DNA of 64,000 nt from Owenia fusiformis. Lineage: Eukaryota > Annelida > Polychaeta > Sabellida > Oweniidae. Location: contig CAIIXF020000002.1 in NCBI GenBank assembly GCA_903813345.2, forward strand, positions 13,908,150-13,972,149, read 5' to 3'. The notes below the pieces were generated by a model. That model ran no database searches. It worked only from the letters and a program-made list of their open reading frames with translations, and was not told the origin of the DNA. A program made the position numbers and the translations under genes. Numbering within the stretch: the first letter of the stretch is position 1; each line of letters starts with the position of its first letter. Positions 34,230-46,577 of the stretch are shown one piece after another.

Positions 34230-34746
34230 TATGTGTACTTGTTTATATAGAAATAAATTCCATTTTTTACAAATTATGTAATTCTTGAAATATCCCAGAT
34301 GCGAGTAGAAATAATCTTGATTTACATCATTAAAAATTCACAATTCAGTCAAACTGATGTCATATTTGGAATGTAAAATTACATTTAGAAATGTGGTTTT
34401 GAAAAGAGTTTATCAACTTTGAAAATTTAATTTTCTTCGAAAATGTGACTTCTAGGTCGGGGAGATATGATATCTGCACGAGCGAGCGTAGCGAGAGAGT
34501 GTAGATATCAATATCCATGAGTGGATTAAAATCATATCACGAGTAAATCATAGGATGTTCTTTTTATTCCATAGTTAAAGTCATCATCAGAATCGTCGGA
34601 AATTAAGTTATTTAATTCGAATTTCCAAACGATCCGGCGATGTTGACACTTAGCCTCGTTTTGAGTCTGAAGTAGCAAAAATCCATAAACCATCGCATAC
34701 GACGTCGTATGTCAAGGCTAAAAAACCGTATGTTATGGTTAAGTGA
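34230..34746. other. no gene recognised
   Basis: AT-rich. A short CG-rich piece with AGATATCAATATCCA and GAGCGAGCGTAGCGAGAGAG lies at about 34465-34515. Confidence 0.35.
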
Positions 34747-35694
34747 AAAGGATGTGTCTGGGTATATGCCCTTTTGGTCCCTCAGTCAAATGTATGTGAA
34801 ATATGGTTTTTATTACTGTCCTAGTTATATTTAATAAGTATATTTACTTTTTCACGAATTTTGATGCATAATTAACCCCCTGCTGAGAGTCAGAATAAGT
34901 ATCTTAACAAACAAACAAAATAGTCATTGTCATAGAAAAAAACACCAATGGCAACATGTATGACATACAAAGAAGAAATAACTTAAGACCGATGAAGAAT
35001 TAAAAAGAAAATCATATTTTTGAAATATATTTAAGGATTAAAATTTTTTTCAAATTTTTGAATTTCCCGCCAGTTTAATTTGAAGGGGGAAATACAAAAT
35101 GGTTGCCATTTGTTGTAAGAAATATCAGGAAAAAAGTTGCTTCACTTTTAGTTTTCACAATGAGCACAGTTTTCCGGTTTAGGTTTTTTGACTGATTCTG
35201 ACTCTTCATCAACAGGGTCATGTATAGAGATTATAAAATTGAAACCAAAATGTTGTGCTCAGCATGAATTTGACTGAAATATGGGTAACATCACCAACAC
35301 AATTGAAGTCTCAAAACTGGATGCTCAGTAACTTTGAGTGACTATAATCCCTTGATTACCCAGATAAACACCAATTCACTTATCCAGAAATACCATTCAA
35401 TGTCTATTCAAAGAAAGTAACCAATGTTTCGGAAGATATGTTTCAAACTTTTTGCATAAATAATTCATTTAATATTTGCCATTGATTTTTTTTCAATTCT
35501 GACAAAGTGATATGCACTGTCTTTGATGCCAATATTCTTCATCAATTGTGATACAAATTGATATTTTTGTAATCTCAGAAGAAGGATAAGATATTAAAGT
35601 TTAATAATATGTGTGATTGAGTTGGTTTTTCAGACATTACAATTTTCAATATTTTCTAAGTCGATACCCAGACTCATTCCCAGACTCATCCTTT
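34747..35694 (-). mobile_element. repeat H, uninterrupted copy
   Basis: The inverted termini AAAGGATGTGTCTGGG (34747) and CCCAGACTCATCCTTT (35694) bound 948 bp that is the reverse complement of the three blocks at 15570-15992, 17621-17934 and 22274-22429. It has no open frame of note. It serves as an empty-site reference for the two insertions in the other copy. Confidence 0.75.
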
Positions 35695-35987
35695 GTCAAA
35701 AATATCATATTTTACCACTGATTACAAAAATACCGTTTTTATATTCACATGTTATCCTATGAATATCATGCTAACTATGGAATAATTTCTTTTACTGGAC
35801 ATATTTTAATTTGTATAACTATCAGATACATAATATGGTAATATGAAAAGTGAATCATTAAAACTCATGCATATTCAAGTTTAAGGGAATTTTGTAATGC
35901 CCTGCCATGTTAATTCCCCCGAATCAGCCACCTGGTGGCGAAACTTGTAACTACCTACTCGCATCTGAGTAATTGGAGTTGCTTGCT

Positions 35988-36272
35988 TAGTATCCTGCAC
36001 AGGTTGTATGATGCAGTCGTTTTTACTCTATATTTGCAATAAAACAAAATTTTCATATTTTCAACATGGAAAAAACCTGTATTTTATTGACAGTGTAGTG
36101 CTTTTGAAAAAAGCCTGTCAAAATCATAAATTTGGGAATTTCGTTAAAATATTTTTTTTCCATGTTGGAAATTGTCTCCAGAATAAAATATGAAAATTTT
36201 AATAAGAATGGTTGATCTATTGCAAATATAGAGTAAAAAATGACTGCATCATACAACCTGTCTGGGGTACTA
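35988..36272. mobile_element. small foldback MITE
   Basis: The arms at about 35988-36075 and 36187-36272 are inverted copies (TAGTATCCTGCACAGGTTGT on the left; ACAACCTGTCTGGGGTACTA on the right; shared GATGCAGTC and CTCTATATTTGCAATA). The loop is about 110 bp. The open frames on both strands are consequences of the symmetry. Confidence 0.72.
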
Positions 36273-37597
36273 TACAATTGCCAACTATCTAGTATCATCT
36301 AAGACCCAGAAAATCTTCCAGAAAGAAGAACTAGTTTAGTAGCCCTATGTTTGGAGGATGACTATCTGGAGACATTTATATGTTATTTATATTATTAAAA
36401 GTGCTGTTCTCTCCACATACAATATAGTGGTATACAGTCTGTTGTGTTTCAAAAATGCTTAAGAATTAATTTTGCAAACATTATTGATGTACAATAAACC
36501 ATTGACGGTTGGGAGAAAAATGATATCTCAGCAATATGAATGATGTTTGTTCTGTGTTGAAAACAGCATGTATACCATACCAACCATGTATGAAACATGA
36601 TTCATTCACTAATGGTAACAGTGTTTTCTTTTAGATATAAAATATGCTAAGTTTAATAACTTATATAGCAGTTTAGTTGAATTATGTTTATTCATGGAGA
36701 AAACATACCTATTTTGTGTTTGTATTTTTCGATTTCACTGTGAGGAAATCAAAATGTGATTGGAGTTGTAAACATATGTACTACTGTTCTTGTATCTACT
36801 AATCATATTTGAAGGTGGCACATTCATCTTGTACATTTCTATGTTCAAGAAATTGTTTATAGTACATCTTGCATCCATATATTCAATCCAAGCACAATTC
36901 AGTACTGTACACCATACTGTATAATACATAAAAATCATCATATTCGTTGTTCATGTAGATGTTAAGTTTGAATAAGCCAAAGTGAAAAGCTTTTGACTTA
37001 ATCATTTTCCCATCACCAGTTCTTTCATATGAATGCTATATATGTCATTTAGTTACCACTATTTATTTATGTTTATTATTTATTAGAATTAATTTATGCT
37101 AATTACATGTTTTCACTGTCATACAAGTTGTGGTATTTTAGTATTTTAGTTACTTAATCTGTCCACAAAGTGGAAGTAACATCAAGGTTGTTGGGAAGGC
37201 ATTTTATCTTGAGATATAATGTGAAGGATGTCATCTATAGTCTTAGCTGATCTGTAATCTTGTGTTGACATTCTAGACCTAGTCAGGTCAAGTTACCATA
37301 AATAAAAGTTCAATTTTTACTGCAGACTATATACATTTAGCTACTGTTGATTATTTCAACTCTTCAACATACAAACCTTTTTATCAGACTCAAGATTGCG
37401 ACCATTATAAAGCTAACTTAAACTAACTTACATGACTCACAAGGATATCTACTAGACACCATGGGGAATTTAGTCAGTTTTTCATATAGGTCAAAGGTCA
37501 AGAACTAGGTCAATTCTCGTATTTTCAATTTTTAACCCACTCTCAAGCGATCTATTTTTTATTCTAATTCTTTTTATTGCACCTTGAGTGCTATATT
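36273..37597. other. no gene recognised
   Basis: AT-rich sequence. One AGGTCAAAGGTCA direct repeat lies at 37488-37500. The TSD copy of the next element (TATATT) is at 37592-37597. Confidence 0.35.
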
Positions 37598-38939
37598 CAT
37601 GCCTGCCAACCTAAGACCAAAATTTTGCGGTAGATTTTTTTTAAATTGCTGTATTTTTGCGGTAGATTTTTTCAAAATACGGTAGTTTTTGCGGTATTTT
37701 TCAACAAAATTGCGGTAGTTTTTGCGGTAGATTTTAGAAAAAACTGTAGTTTTTGCGGAGATTTTTAAAAAAACGTTGTTCTTGCGGTAGATTTTTAAAA
37801 AAAACGTAGTTCTTGCGGTAGATTTATAAAAAAAACTGTAGTAATTTAGCGGTAGAAATTTGAAATTTTTTTTTTTTTTAAATTAATACAATGTTTTCGT
37901 GGTCGTATTGTTGTTATTTTGAATACATACATATGTAATTTACTGCAAGAGTGCTTTTGATAATTACAGTTTATTGTAGCCTACAGCAGAACTACCACCT
38001 GAGAATTAAACGAAACTATTATTTTCAAGGAAAAATAGATATACTATTTTCAAGAATAAATAGGCTAGAGACTAAACACTTTTATTCTTCATTTACCATG
38101 CCTACAATGGACTGACAGCAACTTTGGATTTTAATATTTCAGCAAAATGTACATGTATATGAATACACAATCTTCAAGCTGGTTGGTTTGCAAAGGATGA
38201 GTGTCTTTAAGACCCTATATTAGCCCCCAAGATATTTAGAAGAAATTGTACAGGATATCAAAGAAGGGACTTTGTTTGATAACCAGATCCAAAAATTAGG
38301 TCATTCTGACCTTTATATTTCAAAATATAGGTCATTCTATTTACATGTATAAATGACCTTTTGAAGGAAAAATCACTCTTTTCACATCATTATTCTCACT
38401 ATTTCTATTTATTAATAATCATAATTCACAGTCATTCAAGACTTTTTAATTGATCCTCTTGGTATTATCTTACATAATAGTGACAAAGCATAATGTGAAA
38501 CATTCAAAAACACATAAAATATAACAAGTCAAAAATGCAAAATAATATTGAATAGTATCTTCTGTATACTTCATTGAGATCAACTGTCTACAAAAATATG
38601 TCAGAAAAGAATATTTCGATTTTTAATTTACATCACAATGAGAAAGAACAAGGGGCAACATTAAAAAACACATGAAGCAATAAACAAGTCAAAAATGCAT
38701 ATCAATCAATTAAATATCGATCTGCTTGAGATCAATTGCTCATATACAGTTTATTTTAAAGTGGCAGTAAAATACTGAATTTATTATTTTGCATCACAGT
38801 GAGGAAGCACAAAGGGCAACATTTGAAAACACATAAAATATAACAATTTCTAATAAAAGGTTACGCTGGACTTTACATAACATTACATAACTTCTGTAGA
38901 TGAGCACATTCATGTGTTTGTTCATTATAATAAGAGACT

Positions 38940-39245
38940 CTATGAGCTATCATCATCTTTTTAGATGACATTTGTTCATTTCTTTTTGCTTGTCCCTACT
39001 CCCAACTGGACATGCATCAATACTATTACATACATCTGGATCTGGGTTGTACTCAACCCATGTATGGTCAGATCTAGAGGACACAAACCTATTACTGGGC
39101 TTTTACAAATTAGGCCAAATGTTTCCCATCTACTTGAAGATGGTCATCTGTGTAACGTTTAGATTGGTTGGCTTGATATACACCAAAAGTGAATTGAGAT
39201 CCTCTTCGGTCAAAATGGGGAAGTCCTCAAAAGAGTTCACTATGA
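38940..39245 (-). pseudogene. decayed coding sequence of unknown family inside the 4.6-kb element
   Basis: On the minus strand 36 codons read VNSFEDFPILTEEDLNSLLV, then YIKPTNLNVTQMTIFK and a stop. After a short gap a second open block reads SDHTWVEYNPDPDVCNSIDA, then CPVGSRDKQKEMNKCHLKR, and ends with stops. Composition is protein-like and the Cys/His/Lys end could be a zinc-binding tail. I do not recognise the family. It may be what remains of the element's own protein. Confidence 0.3.
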
Positions 39246-39450
39246 TTTAGATGTAACCCCCTGTCTCAATATAGGGGGTACTGAGTGATTGAAGTTCATT
39301 CATACAATTTCCTTTGATCTGGGCCATTTTATTAGCAAATGTCATTTTCCCGCCTACACTAATTGTGACTTAAAGTATATTTCTTCTGCACAATAAAATT
39401 GAGCTGGATTTCTAAATATGAACATTGGTTTGATCAGCAAGTGAACTATG

Positions 39451-40424
39451 AACACCCCGACATTTAAACTCGGAATCCTACAAGTACTCGGACTTCAGCA
39501 AACATGAGGTTTGGGCAAATTAGGTTCAATTCTTATGCCGGGCATAAGAGAAGATCTGTTCTTATGCCCTGCATAATAGTAGATCTGTTCTTATGCCCGG
39601 CATAAGTGCAGATCTGTTCTTATGCCCGAGAAAATGTGGAAATTTTTCATGACCCACGCAGTATACAGATCATGACTATGACAAACCAAAATTAATCATA
39701 CACACATACTGCCATACGTACATACATATTTTAATCTTTAACATTTTCACAAATAATCATTTTACCATTTTATCCAAATCTCTGTGGGCTGAACTGCCAT
39801 GATAAAGAAAATTGAATCGTAGCCGAGACAACACAAGTCCTAAGTCTGTATATTTACTCTCATTTCTTCACTTTTAAAATGTTTCCCTATTTTTAACAAA
39901 TAAATTATCATCAAAACCGATGAAATTCTATGTTAGGTTTTCTCCAAGGAATATGCATGCAAAATGTGGTGACTTAACTCTTAAAAGTGAAGAAATCTAT
40001 CAGAGCATTGAAATGGTGACCAATACTGGTAAAAAGTTGACACAAGAATTTGTTGGCTATTAATTTTTCCCTCTATTTTCATTCCTGTCATAATGATATT
40101 TGTAACAAATTTGTGACCGTGTATACTTGAAGTGAACAAATCTACTCTATCTTTTGCATTTAGCATAAGGACAGATCTTCTATTTATCCCGACAAAAGAT
40201 CTGATCTAATTTTATGCCGGGCATAAGAACAGATCTACTCTTATGCCGGGCATAAGAACAGATCTACTCTTATGCCCGGCATAAGAACAGATCTACTCTT
40301 ATGCCCGGCATAAGAACAGATCTACTCTTATGCCCGGCATAAGAATTGAACCTAATTTGCCCAAACCTCATGTTTGCTGAAGTCCGAGTATTTGTAGGAT
40401 TCCGAGTTTAAATGTCGGGGTGTT
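39451..40424. mobile_element. foldback element with palindromic 29-bp arrays
   Basis: The inverted arms start AACACCCCGACATTTAAACT (39451) and end with its inverse (40424). TATG lies directly outside both ends (39447-39450 and 40425-40428). After about 80 bp each arm runs into a tandem array with an exact 29-bp period. Units start at 39533, 39562, 39591 and 39620 on the left, and at 40212, 40241, 40270, 40299 and 40328 on the right. Each unit is the palindrome CTTATGCCCGGCATAAG plus a spacer containing AGATCT. The centre is plain AT-rich sequence. Confidence 0.82.
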
Positions 40425-40768
40425 TATGATAATATAAAAAAAATTATTCATTGACAAAAATGACGCCTGTCACATGAAGATTAAATGATTGTACAACAAC
40501 CATCTCAATTTTGTATGGACATTTATATGAATGTATAGAAAGGAATTACAAGTTATTATGTTGTATAGACCCATGGTAAAATATATGCTCCTCTAGAGGT
40601 CATGCTTCAGTGCAAGCATAAATATTAGTTCATGAAATGATAATATTAAATAAGAAAACATGCTTGAATATATAGAACACAATTGTCACAATCATTCTAA
40701 GGATTTTCAAAATGGCTGACATCATTTTATTCATGCTGAAAATTGCATAAAAGTTCCATTTTTGCATG

Positions 40769-40867
40769 ACGCCTGGTCCTTACCTAGATTTTAATATAAC
40801 TCAAGAAGTACCTTAGAAGTACACTAATCCCTAAATGCATATAACTTTCTAGGTAAGAACCAGGCGT
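40769..40867. repeat. 99-bp hairpin element
   Basis: ACGCCTGGTCCTTACCTAG (40769-40787) is inverted at 40849-40867 (CTAGGTAAGAACCAGGCGT) with one mismatch. The loop is 61 bp. Confidence 0.75.
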
Positions 40868-42235
40868 TATATGAACAAAGCAAGAGTTTATCATGACCTT
40901 CCTCTCTCTAAAAATAAGTAGGTCAACACAATTGCAAACATAACTAATCCCCCCTCAATGACTATTGTAAAATTACTCTTTATGTGTACAAAATATTAAT
41001 CCAATGAGTGTATAGAGTGACACAATCAAACAATGGGACGTCTGCCAAGTTGGGTTTATATATTCTGGAGTCATTTTCTGGGACTGATAAAAAATTCACA
41101 TTTTCACAGGAAGTGATACATGCCTCCCAAATCAACTAAATTATACTTATATCAGTAATCCTGAATCTTTTTTATTGCTATTTCTTGAAAATATACATAT
41201 TTATCTTCAATTTGGTCCAACATATCAATGATATTAACGACATTGCATTTTTCAAAAAATGTTAAGTGACCCCAGTGGTGTCTATAGCCATTCGTTCTTT
41301 GCATGTCCATGTAAGTGGTATATTGATCAGAACTTTTCTACAACTCTTTTACAATAAATCTAGATTGAATCAAAATAGAACACAATATTCATATCTCCAC
41401 TTTTATTCACCTTCTAACCCTTTCATATTGGAAATACCAATGAAACATTTACTGAAATACAAAATATGGATTTTACACGTTTTACTCACCATCTTAGATG
41501 ATCTATCACTTTAACATATTGAAATGACAGACATAATGTTCATGTTAATGGGATAACATTGGAATCATATGGTATTAAAAAGTGATTTGTTTACTCGCAA
41601 GTCTCTAATGATATCAATGTGTTTGTCTGGCACAAATTTCATACGGTAAAGCAAGTAGTTTTTGTCATTTCCACTCATTTATTTAGATAAAGCGCAACTA
41701 AAATCATATTTTTTGTTGCATTCGGAATAAAGATCTGCGTACAAAAGGGTTTGGTTAACTACAAAAATCATGGCAGAAAGAATTCTTTCTAGTGATAGTT
41801 GGTGTTTGGACTGATTACACGCAAGCTTTCTTAGATAAATGCGCAATAACCTGATAAGCACAGACCTGCCGATACCTATTTATATTCGGGTTGGTGAAGG
41901 AATATTACAGGGACAGTACAGGAAGACTTCAATTTTTTTTCAGCATTTCCCAACAATAACGGGACATTTTACGGTAGTTTGAACAAAAATACTGTTGATT
42001 TTAGCAGAAATACCGTAGATTTTCGAAAATTTACGGTAGAATTTCAAAAATTTACGGTAGATTTTACGGCCGTTCTCATGGAAAAAACAACTTTTTTTTA
42101 AAAAGATTTACGGTAGATTTTTTACAGGCGTTTTTACGGGAAAAATGGTTTTGTTACGGCAGTTTGTCATTTTTTACGGAAAAACGAAAAATTTACGGTA
42201 GATTTCCGTAAAAATACGGTAGTTTGGCAGGTATG

Positions 42236-43094
42236 TATATTGTATTGTGATTAGTTTGGCGTCCCAATTCATTTTGTCTTCAAGTTTCCAGCCAAACCGT
42301 TTGAGGTGAATACGATTTTTGTGAGCGGGGTTGGGCGGGACAAAATGATTTTTTTCAATGTCAAAAATATTCCCAGGTGTCATTGACCGGGTGTGGTGTC
42401 ATTCTGATACTCATAGCATCTTTCTGTTTCACCTGAAACAGGCATATTCTGTGATCTGAACACATCAGATAAGAAGAGTTATAACTGTGTCAATAAGTGT
42501 TATCATGTAATCATCTACAGGCCCGTAGCCAGAATTTTCCAAGGGGGGTTCACTTTTCCCAAAAATTCTAGGGGGGGGTTCACTTTGGCAAATTTGGCCA
42601 AAATCCATACAAAAAATGGTCAGAATGGTGAAAAACTGCATGATTTTAAAAGAAATTTTGGCCAGGGGGGGGGGTTCGCCCGAACCCCCCGAATGTCAAT
42701 ACATTACATAATAGGCAAGAGGGGGAATAACACCAGAGTTCAAAGATGACATACGCTTATAATGTAAACCTGTACTGAGATGACATACATCTCTGATTGG
42801 TCAAAAGTCGACAAACAAATGATGTCATCAATGGCGGTTTCAAAATTTACGAAATACGCTTCAAATAATATTATGTTCATATCTAGTGTGTTAACCAATA
42901 TCATAGCTTCTCATTTCACATCAAGATAAAGAGAGGTGTACGGAATATGCCTATATCAATTAAAACCATCCCATCGAAGTGTAGTATTTGGTAACTAGCC
43001 AATGAAAATTCGAACGAACGAAGGTGGTAAGCAAGAGACGTAATTATGTTTGTCATCTTTAAACTTTGGGGCTTTCCCTCCTCTCTCCTCTCCC
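42236..43094. repeat. G-tract repeat and unassigned sequence
   Basis: At 42524-42690 a block begins GGCCCGTAGCCAGAATTTTC and contains three runs of seven or more G followed by TTC. A relative of its inner part (GAATGGTGAAAACTGCATG) occurs at 62466. The rest is unassigned. Confidence 0.5.
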
Positions 43095-43621
43095 TGGTTC
43101 AGGGAGACTTAAGAAGGCATTTTGGCCATAACTGTAAAATCCCTGGAGTGACAAATGCACCACACATTGAATGAGGATAATTTGTGCCAAATCTGAAGTG
43201 CCAAAACACCATGGTTAGAAAGTTATTTGGTTTTATTGCTGTGGCAGTCACCTCTGACTGCGTTTTCGTATTTTCTTAGAACAACTGTCATTTGAGCAGG
43301 TGTCCAAGGCATCATGTTTTACAGCTTACTGACAACAGGAGCTATACATACACAGTCTCTTCTTTCATTTCCTGAAAAAATGAACATAATTGAATAAGTA
43401 TTTTCCAAGATATGGTGATTTTCCATTCGCGTTTTTCGTATTTTGCTAGTACAACTGTCTTTTGAGCAAGTGTCCAAGACATCATGTTTTACAACTAACT
43501 AACAAAGGGGCTATACATACACAGTCTCATCTTTCTTTCCTGAAAATATGAACATAATTGGATGAGTATTTTCCAAAATATAGCGATTTCCTTGGGTTGC
43601 ATTTTTTTGAACACCTTGTGT
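43095..43621. mobile_element. half copy of the 29233-type element with an internal duplication
   Basis: Starts at the family's centre (CTGGTTCAGGGAGACTTAAG) and runs to the terminus TTTTTTGAACACCTTGTGTA. The outer 185 bp is present twice in tandem (about 43258-43430 and 43431-43620, each with CAAGTGTCCAAGACATCATG or a variant). The opposite arm is missing. Confidence 0.7.
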
Positions 43622-44977
43622 ATTTAACAGCAGATATTACAACAGGTACAGTTACTCAAGTTTTATGACCCCAATTAGATGAAATATGAGCTGGGGTAAA
43701 AGATCTCAGAAATCCTCAATTTTGGGCTCTTCTGGATCGCCAAATCAAGCTCATTATATCATGGCATCTCAGGGCTGAGAAGATTTGAGATGTCATGGTT
43801 TATCATGATGGTGTGGTGTTCATTTCATGGGGATGGTTAGGCGTGAAAACAAGTTTGATTTAAATAGAATAAACATGCAATCTAATGTAATAAGAATTCC
43901 GAGAAATTATTGTTTCTTTGAAAGTATCTTATACGAATTCCGAGAAATTATTGTTTCTTTGTAAGTATACGACGGACGACATATCATTGTAGAAACTCAA
44001 TTCCCTGAACGTCGTATACTTTCAAGCAAATTTTGATATCTCGGATTTCTTTCATTAACTTTGGAAACTGTTCAAGTGTCTGGATATACTATATCGACCT
44101 AAGCAATATGTGACGTCATAGTAGTGGTCAAGAATGCATTTCAGACAGGTGTAAAAGGGTAGGAGGTCCTATCAAATTATGGTCCTACTCTCCATTGATT
44201 TATATGGTGACCTTAATACAACTCTTTCCCTCATTATCTTATACGCAGGGCCAGTAAGGGCCGTTAAGAAAGTGAAATGTTTGACCCTCGGCCCTTATAT
44301 AGTGAAATATTGGACCTTGGGCCTTCGGCCCTTGGTCCAATATTTCACTATATTGCCCGCAGAAATGACGTTATTGTACTATTGTTAATCTTATCAATAT
44401 TTCAAGATGATTGGGCTAAAATATAAACTAATAGAGCGAATTGACACGAAAGAGCTGGATTATTCAGTTTTGTCTATCGATGTGAAAGGCACTGTCGGAT
44501 TTCCCTCTATTTGGCGCTGAACTGCGTTAAACAGTTAAGCGAGTCGTTGTCCGCGGATGTGCCATCTTGATTCTCCACCTTGTATAATCATCGGACCATA
44601 TTTGAAAAGGAGGGGTTGCGTTTTCCAGATAATGGCGCGTAAATAACTTGCGTGGCCGAAGATCGCGCATCTTTCGAAGACGTTATTTGGTCACCCCGGA
44701 ATAGCCTGACAACAGTAATGTCAGATACTGTTGTCACAAATGGCGGACTAACCATCGCTTCAACTCTTCGATTACTTGGTCCTCGATTCATTGGGGTTTA
44801 TTGTCGCTAATTCTGTGCACGTATTAAGCTCTTGTGATGATGTATCATATGGAAATCCCAATTCCGATCAAATCGGGTCGGGAATCACCACAATATAGCG
44901 TCTTCGATATATTCAATGACAACGGAATCTGAATTGGAGATATTTTACAAAACAACGTCATATGGTAAATTCAATAT
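43622..44977. other. unassigned sequence with one long hairpin
   Basis: A 41-bp direct repeat (GAATTCCGAGAAATTATTGT) lies at 43893 and 43934. A near-perfect hairpin (AGTGAAATATTGGACCTTGG and its inverse, 3-base loop) lies at 44298-44351. From 44440 to 44900 the sequence is less AT-rich and has a 67-codon minus-strand frame (44588-44791) that I cannot support as a gene. Confidence 0.4.
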
Positions 44978-46564
44978 TGTCGGACTTTACACAAACGAAG
45001 GGTAATTTGTGTCAACAACTATATTACAAGTGGGTGACGTATGACAGGTATACGCCGCTGTGAAATTACAAGACGTAACAAAATGGCTTAAGTCCCTTCG
45101 ACTTCTTTGCATAACATAAAACTCAAGATTTTGGTAGTGTGTCTACTATATTCCATTTATTCTTACAAATCAATATAAAGTTCTAAACTCCACTGAATGA
45201 GCGCGATCCTCAATAAAATCTCAAAAAGTCCAATAATTACAAAATTACAAGTAGTCCCAAAAAGTCTCAATGATCTCGGAGATTATGTTTCTTAAAGATC
45301 AAAGGAATGCTTAAATTCAAACTGATCATGATTGTCTCAATCTCAAGTATCGAAAATGCTGATCCCGATCCTTCTTCAGGATCTTAAATCAGGCACAAAA
45401 TTCAAAAAGTCTCTATATCAAAAGTCTGATCAAATGGTCTTCTGATCTCAATGATCTTGGGAATCAAAGACGTAATTCCATAAAAACTTATCAGTTACAT
45501 CTTTAAAATATCTAATCTATACTCTATTATAATGTCGTTAGTACCTCCAAATGACCCTTCTTCAGGATCACGAGTTAACTATTTGCAACACAGTTTATTC
45601 CCTCATAATACATGCCATCTACATAAAGTTAGTCCCTCCAAATGACCTTTATTCAGGATCACGAGCTAACAATTCACATCTACATAAAGTTAGTCCCTCC
45701 AAATGACCCTTCTTCAGGATCACGAGCTAACTCAACCTCATTGGTGATAATTAAATGGACAATAAACTCATGAAATATCAGTGGAACTGTTTCACTTACG
45801 TTTTCGTGTAAATACTTGAGCGCCGGTAATTCAAATTCACTCTGAAGTTTCTTCAATGTAATGTCGCAATTAAATTATCATTGATGTATTCATTATATCT
45901 CCAAAAACGGTCATTTAAAGTTGAATTTCTTCCGGATAAAATTCAACACAGCCCCGCCATTGATGAATATTGAAAAACATGGCGTCTAGGGGTTTACAAA
46001 TTGTAAATCACGGCAAAATTTTCCCCTAAACTCCCGCCAAAAACATGAAATTGATCTCAAGTTATATTGCCCCTTTTACTTGAAATGGGATTGGAAATCC
46101 AGGCTAATGCATAATAAACACACTAAATTTATATAAAAACTACTTTAATTAAAGTTTACATTAAAATATGAAAAAGTAATTAACTTGACCTAAGTTTTAC
46201 TACGTTCGTAAATTTACAGATGGCTGCCGTAAGCAGAAAATGTTCTCAAAAGATGCGTCAGAAATACACAAAATCTACACTCTACCTTTAAATTATAAAC
46301 GCATCATGGTAATCTCTGGATTATAACAATTGATACTGTGATAAACATAACATGTAATTTACCTTTACAGTGGTAGCAAATCCTGTCCGAAATTAAGAAA
46401 AATTATGTGGTCAATCACTTCCAGACGACACAAGTATAACGCGCATCTATTTTGCGCATGACGGGTTACTATGCAACTCAGCGCCCTTACATAAAATTAC
46501 AAAGTTGACATGCACTATTCGACCAGTGAAAACTATGACATGGCATATATTTAATTTTCCCACA
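44978..46564 (-). repeat. 3' LTR of the retrotransposon
   Basis: 1587 bp. On the plus strand it begins TGTCGGACTT and ends TTCCCACA (TGTGGG...CCGACA on the element's strand). It contains three direct copies of a block with CCTCCAAATGACCCTTCTTC and AGGATCACGAGTTAAC (from about 45546, 45636 and 45696). A candidate AATAAA signal on the element's strand is at 45156-45161. The one difference from the other LTR is C at 45675 against T at 55979. Confidence 0.95.
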
Positions 46565-46577
46565 TACCCCCCTACTA
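46565..46577 (-). promoter_or_regulatory. polypurine tract
   Basis: On the element's strand AGTAGGGGGGTA lies directly before the 3' LTR, the usual place and composition of the plus-strand DNA primer. Confidence 0.8.

Larger units (their letters stand above)
37598..42235. mobile_element. 4.6-kb element with CATGCCTGCCAA ends and 6-bp target duplication
   Basis: The left end CATGCCTGCCAAC and right end TTGGCAGGTATG are inverted, and TATATT lies directly outside both (37592-37597; 42236-42241). Just inside each end is an array of GCGGTAGATTTTT-like (37635-37870) or ACGGTAGATTTT-like (41960-42232) units in opposite orientation. The middle holds a tandem repeat (38505-38845, period about 160 bp), a decayed coding stretch on the minus strand, a foldback and a small hairpin element. 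The superfamily is not clear from the ends. Confidence 0.65.

Noticed and set aside
34465-34515. CG-containing GAGCGAGCGTAGCGAGAGAG patch as a promoter
   Set aside because: Too short and isolated, with no adjacent exon; more likely a repeat fragment.
39533-40345. Regularly spaced palindromic units that resemble CRISPR repeats
   Set aside because: The spacers are identical rather than unique, the arrays are inverted copies within one foldback element, and the genome is eukaryotic.
44588-44791. Minus-strand 67-codon frame in a less AT-rich patch
   Set aside because: It has a reasonable ATG and a possible donor (GGGGTGACC), but no second exon, motif or repeat support. Noted as a weak first-exon candidate only.
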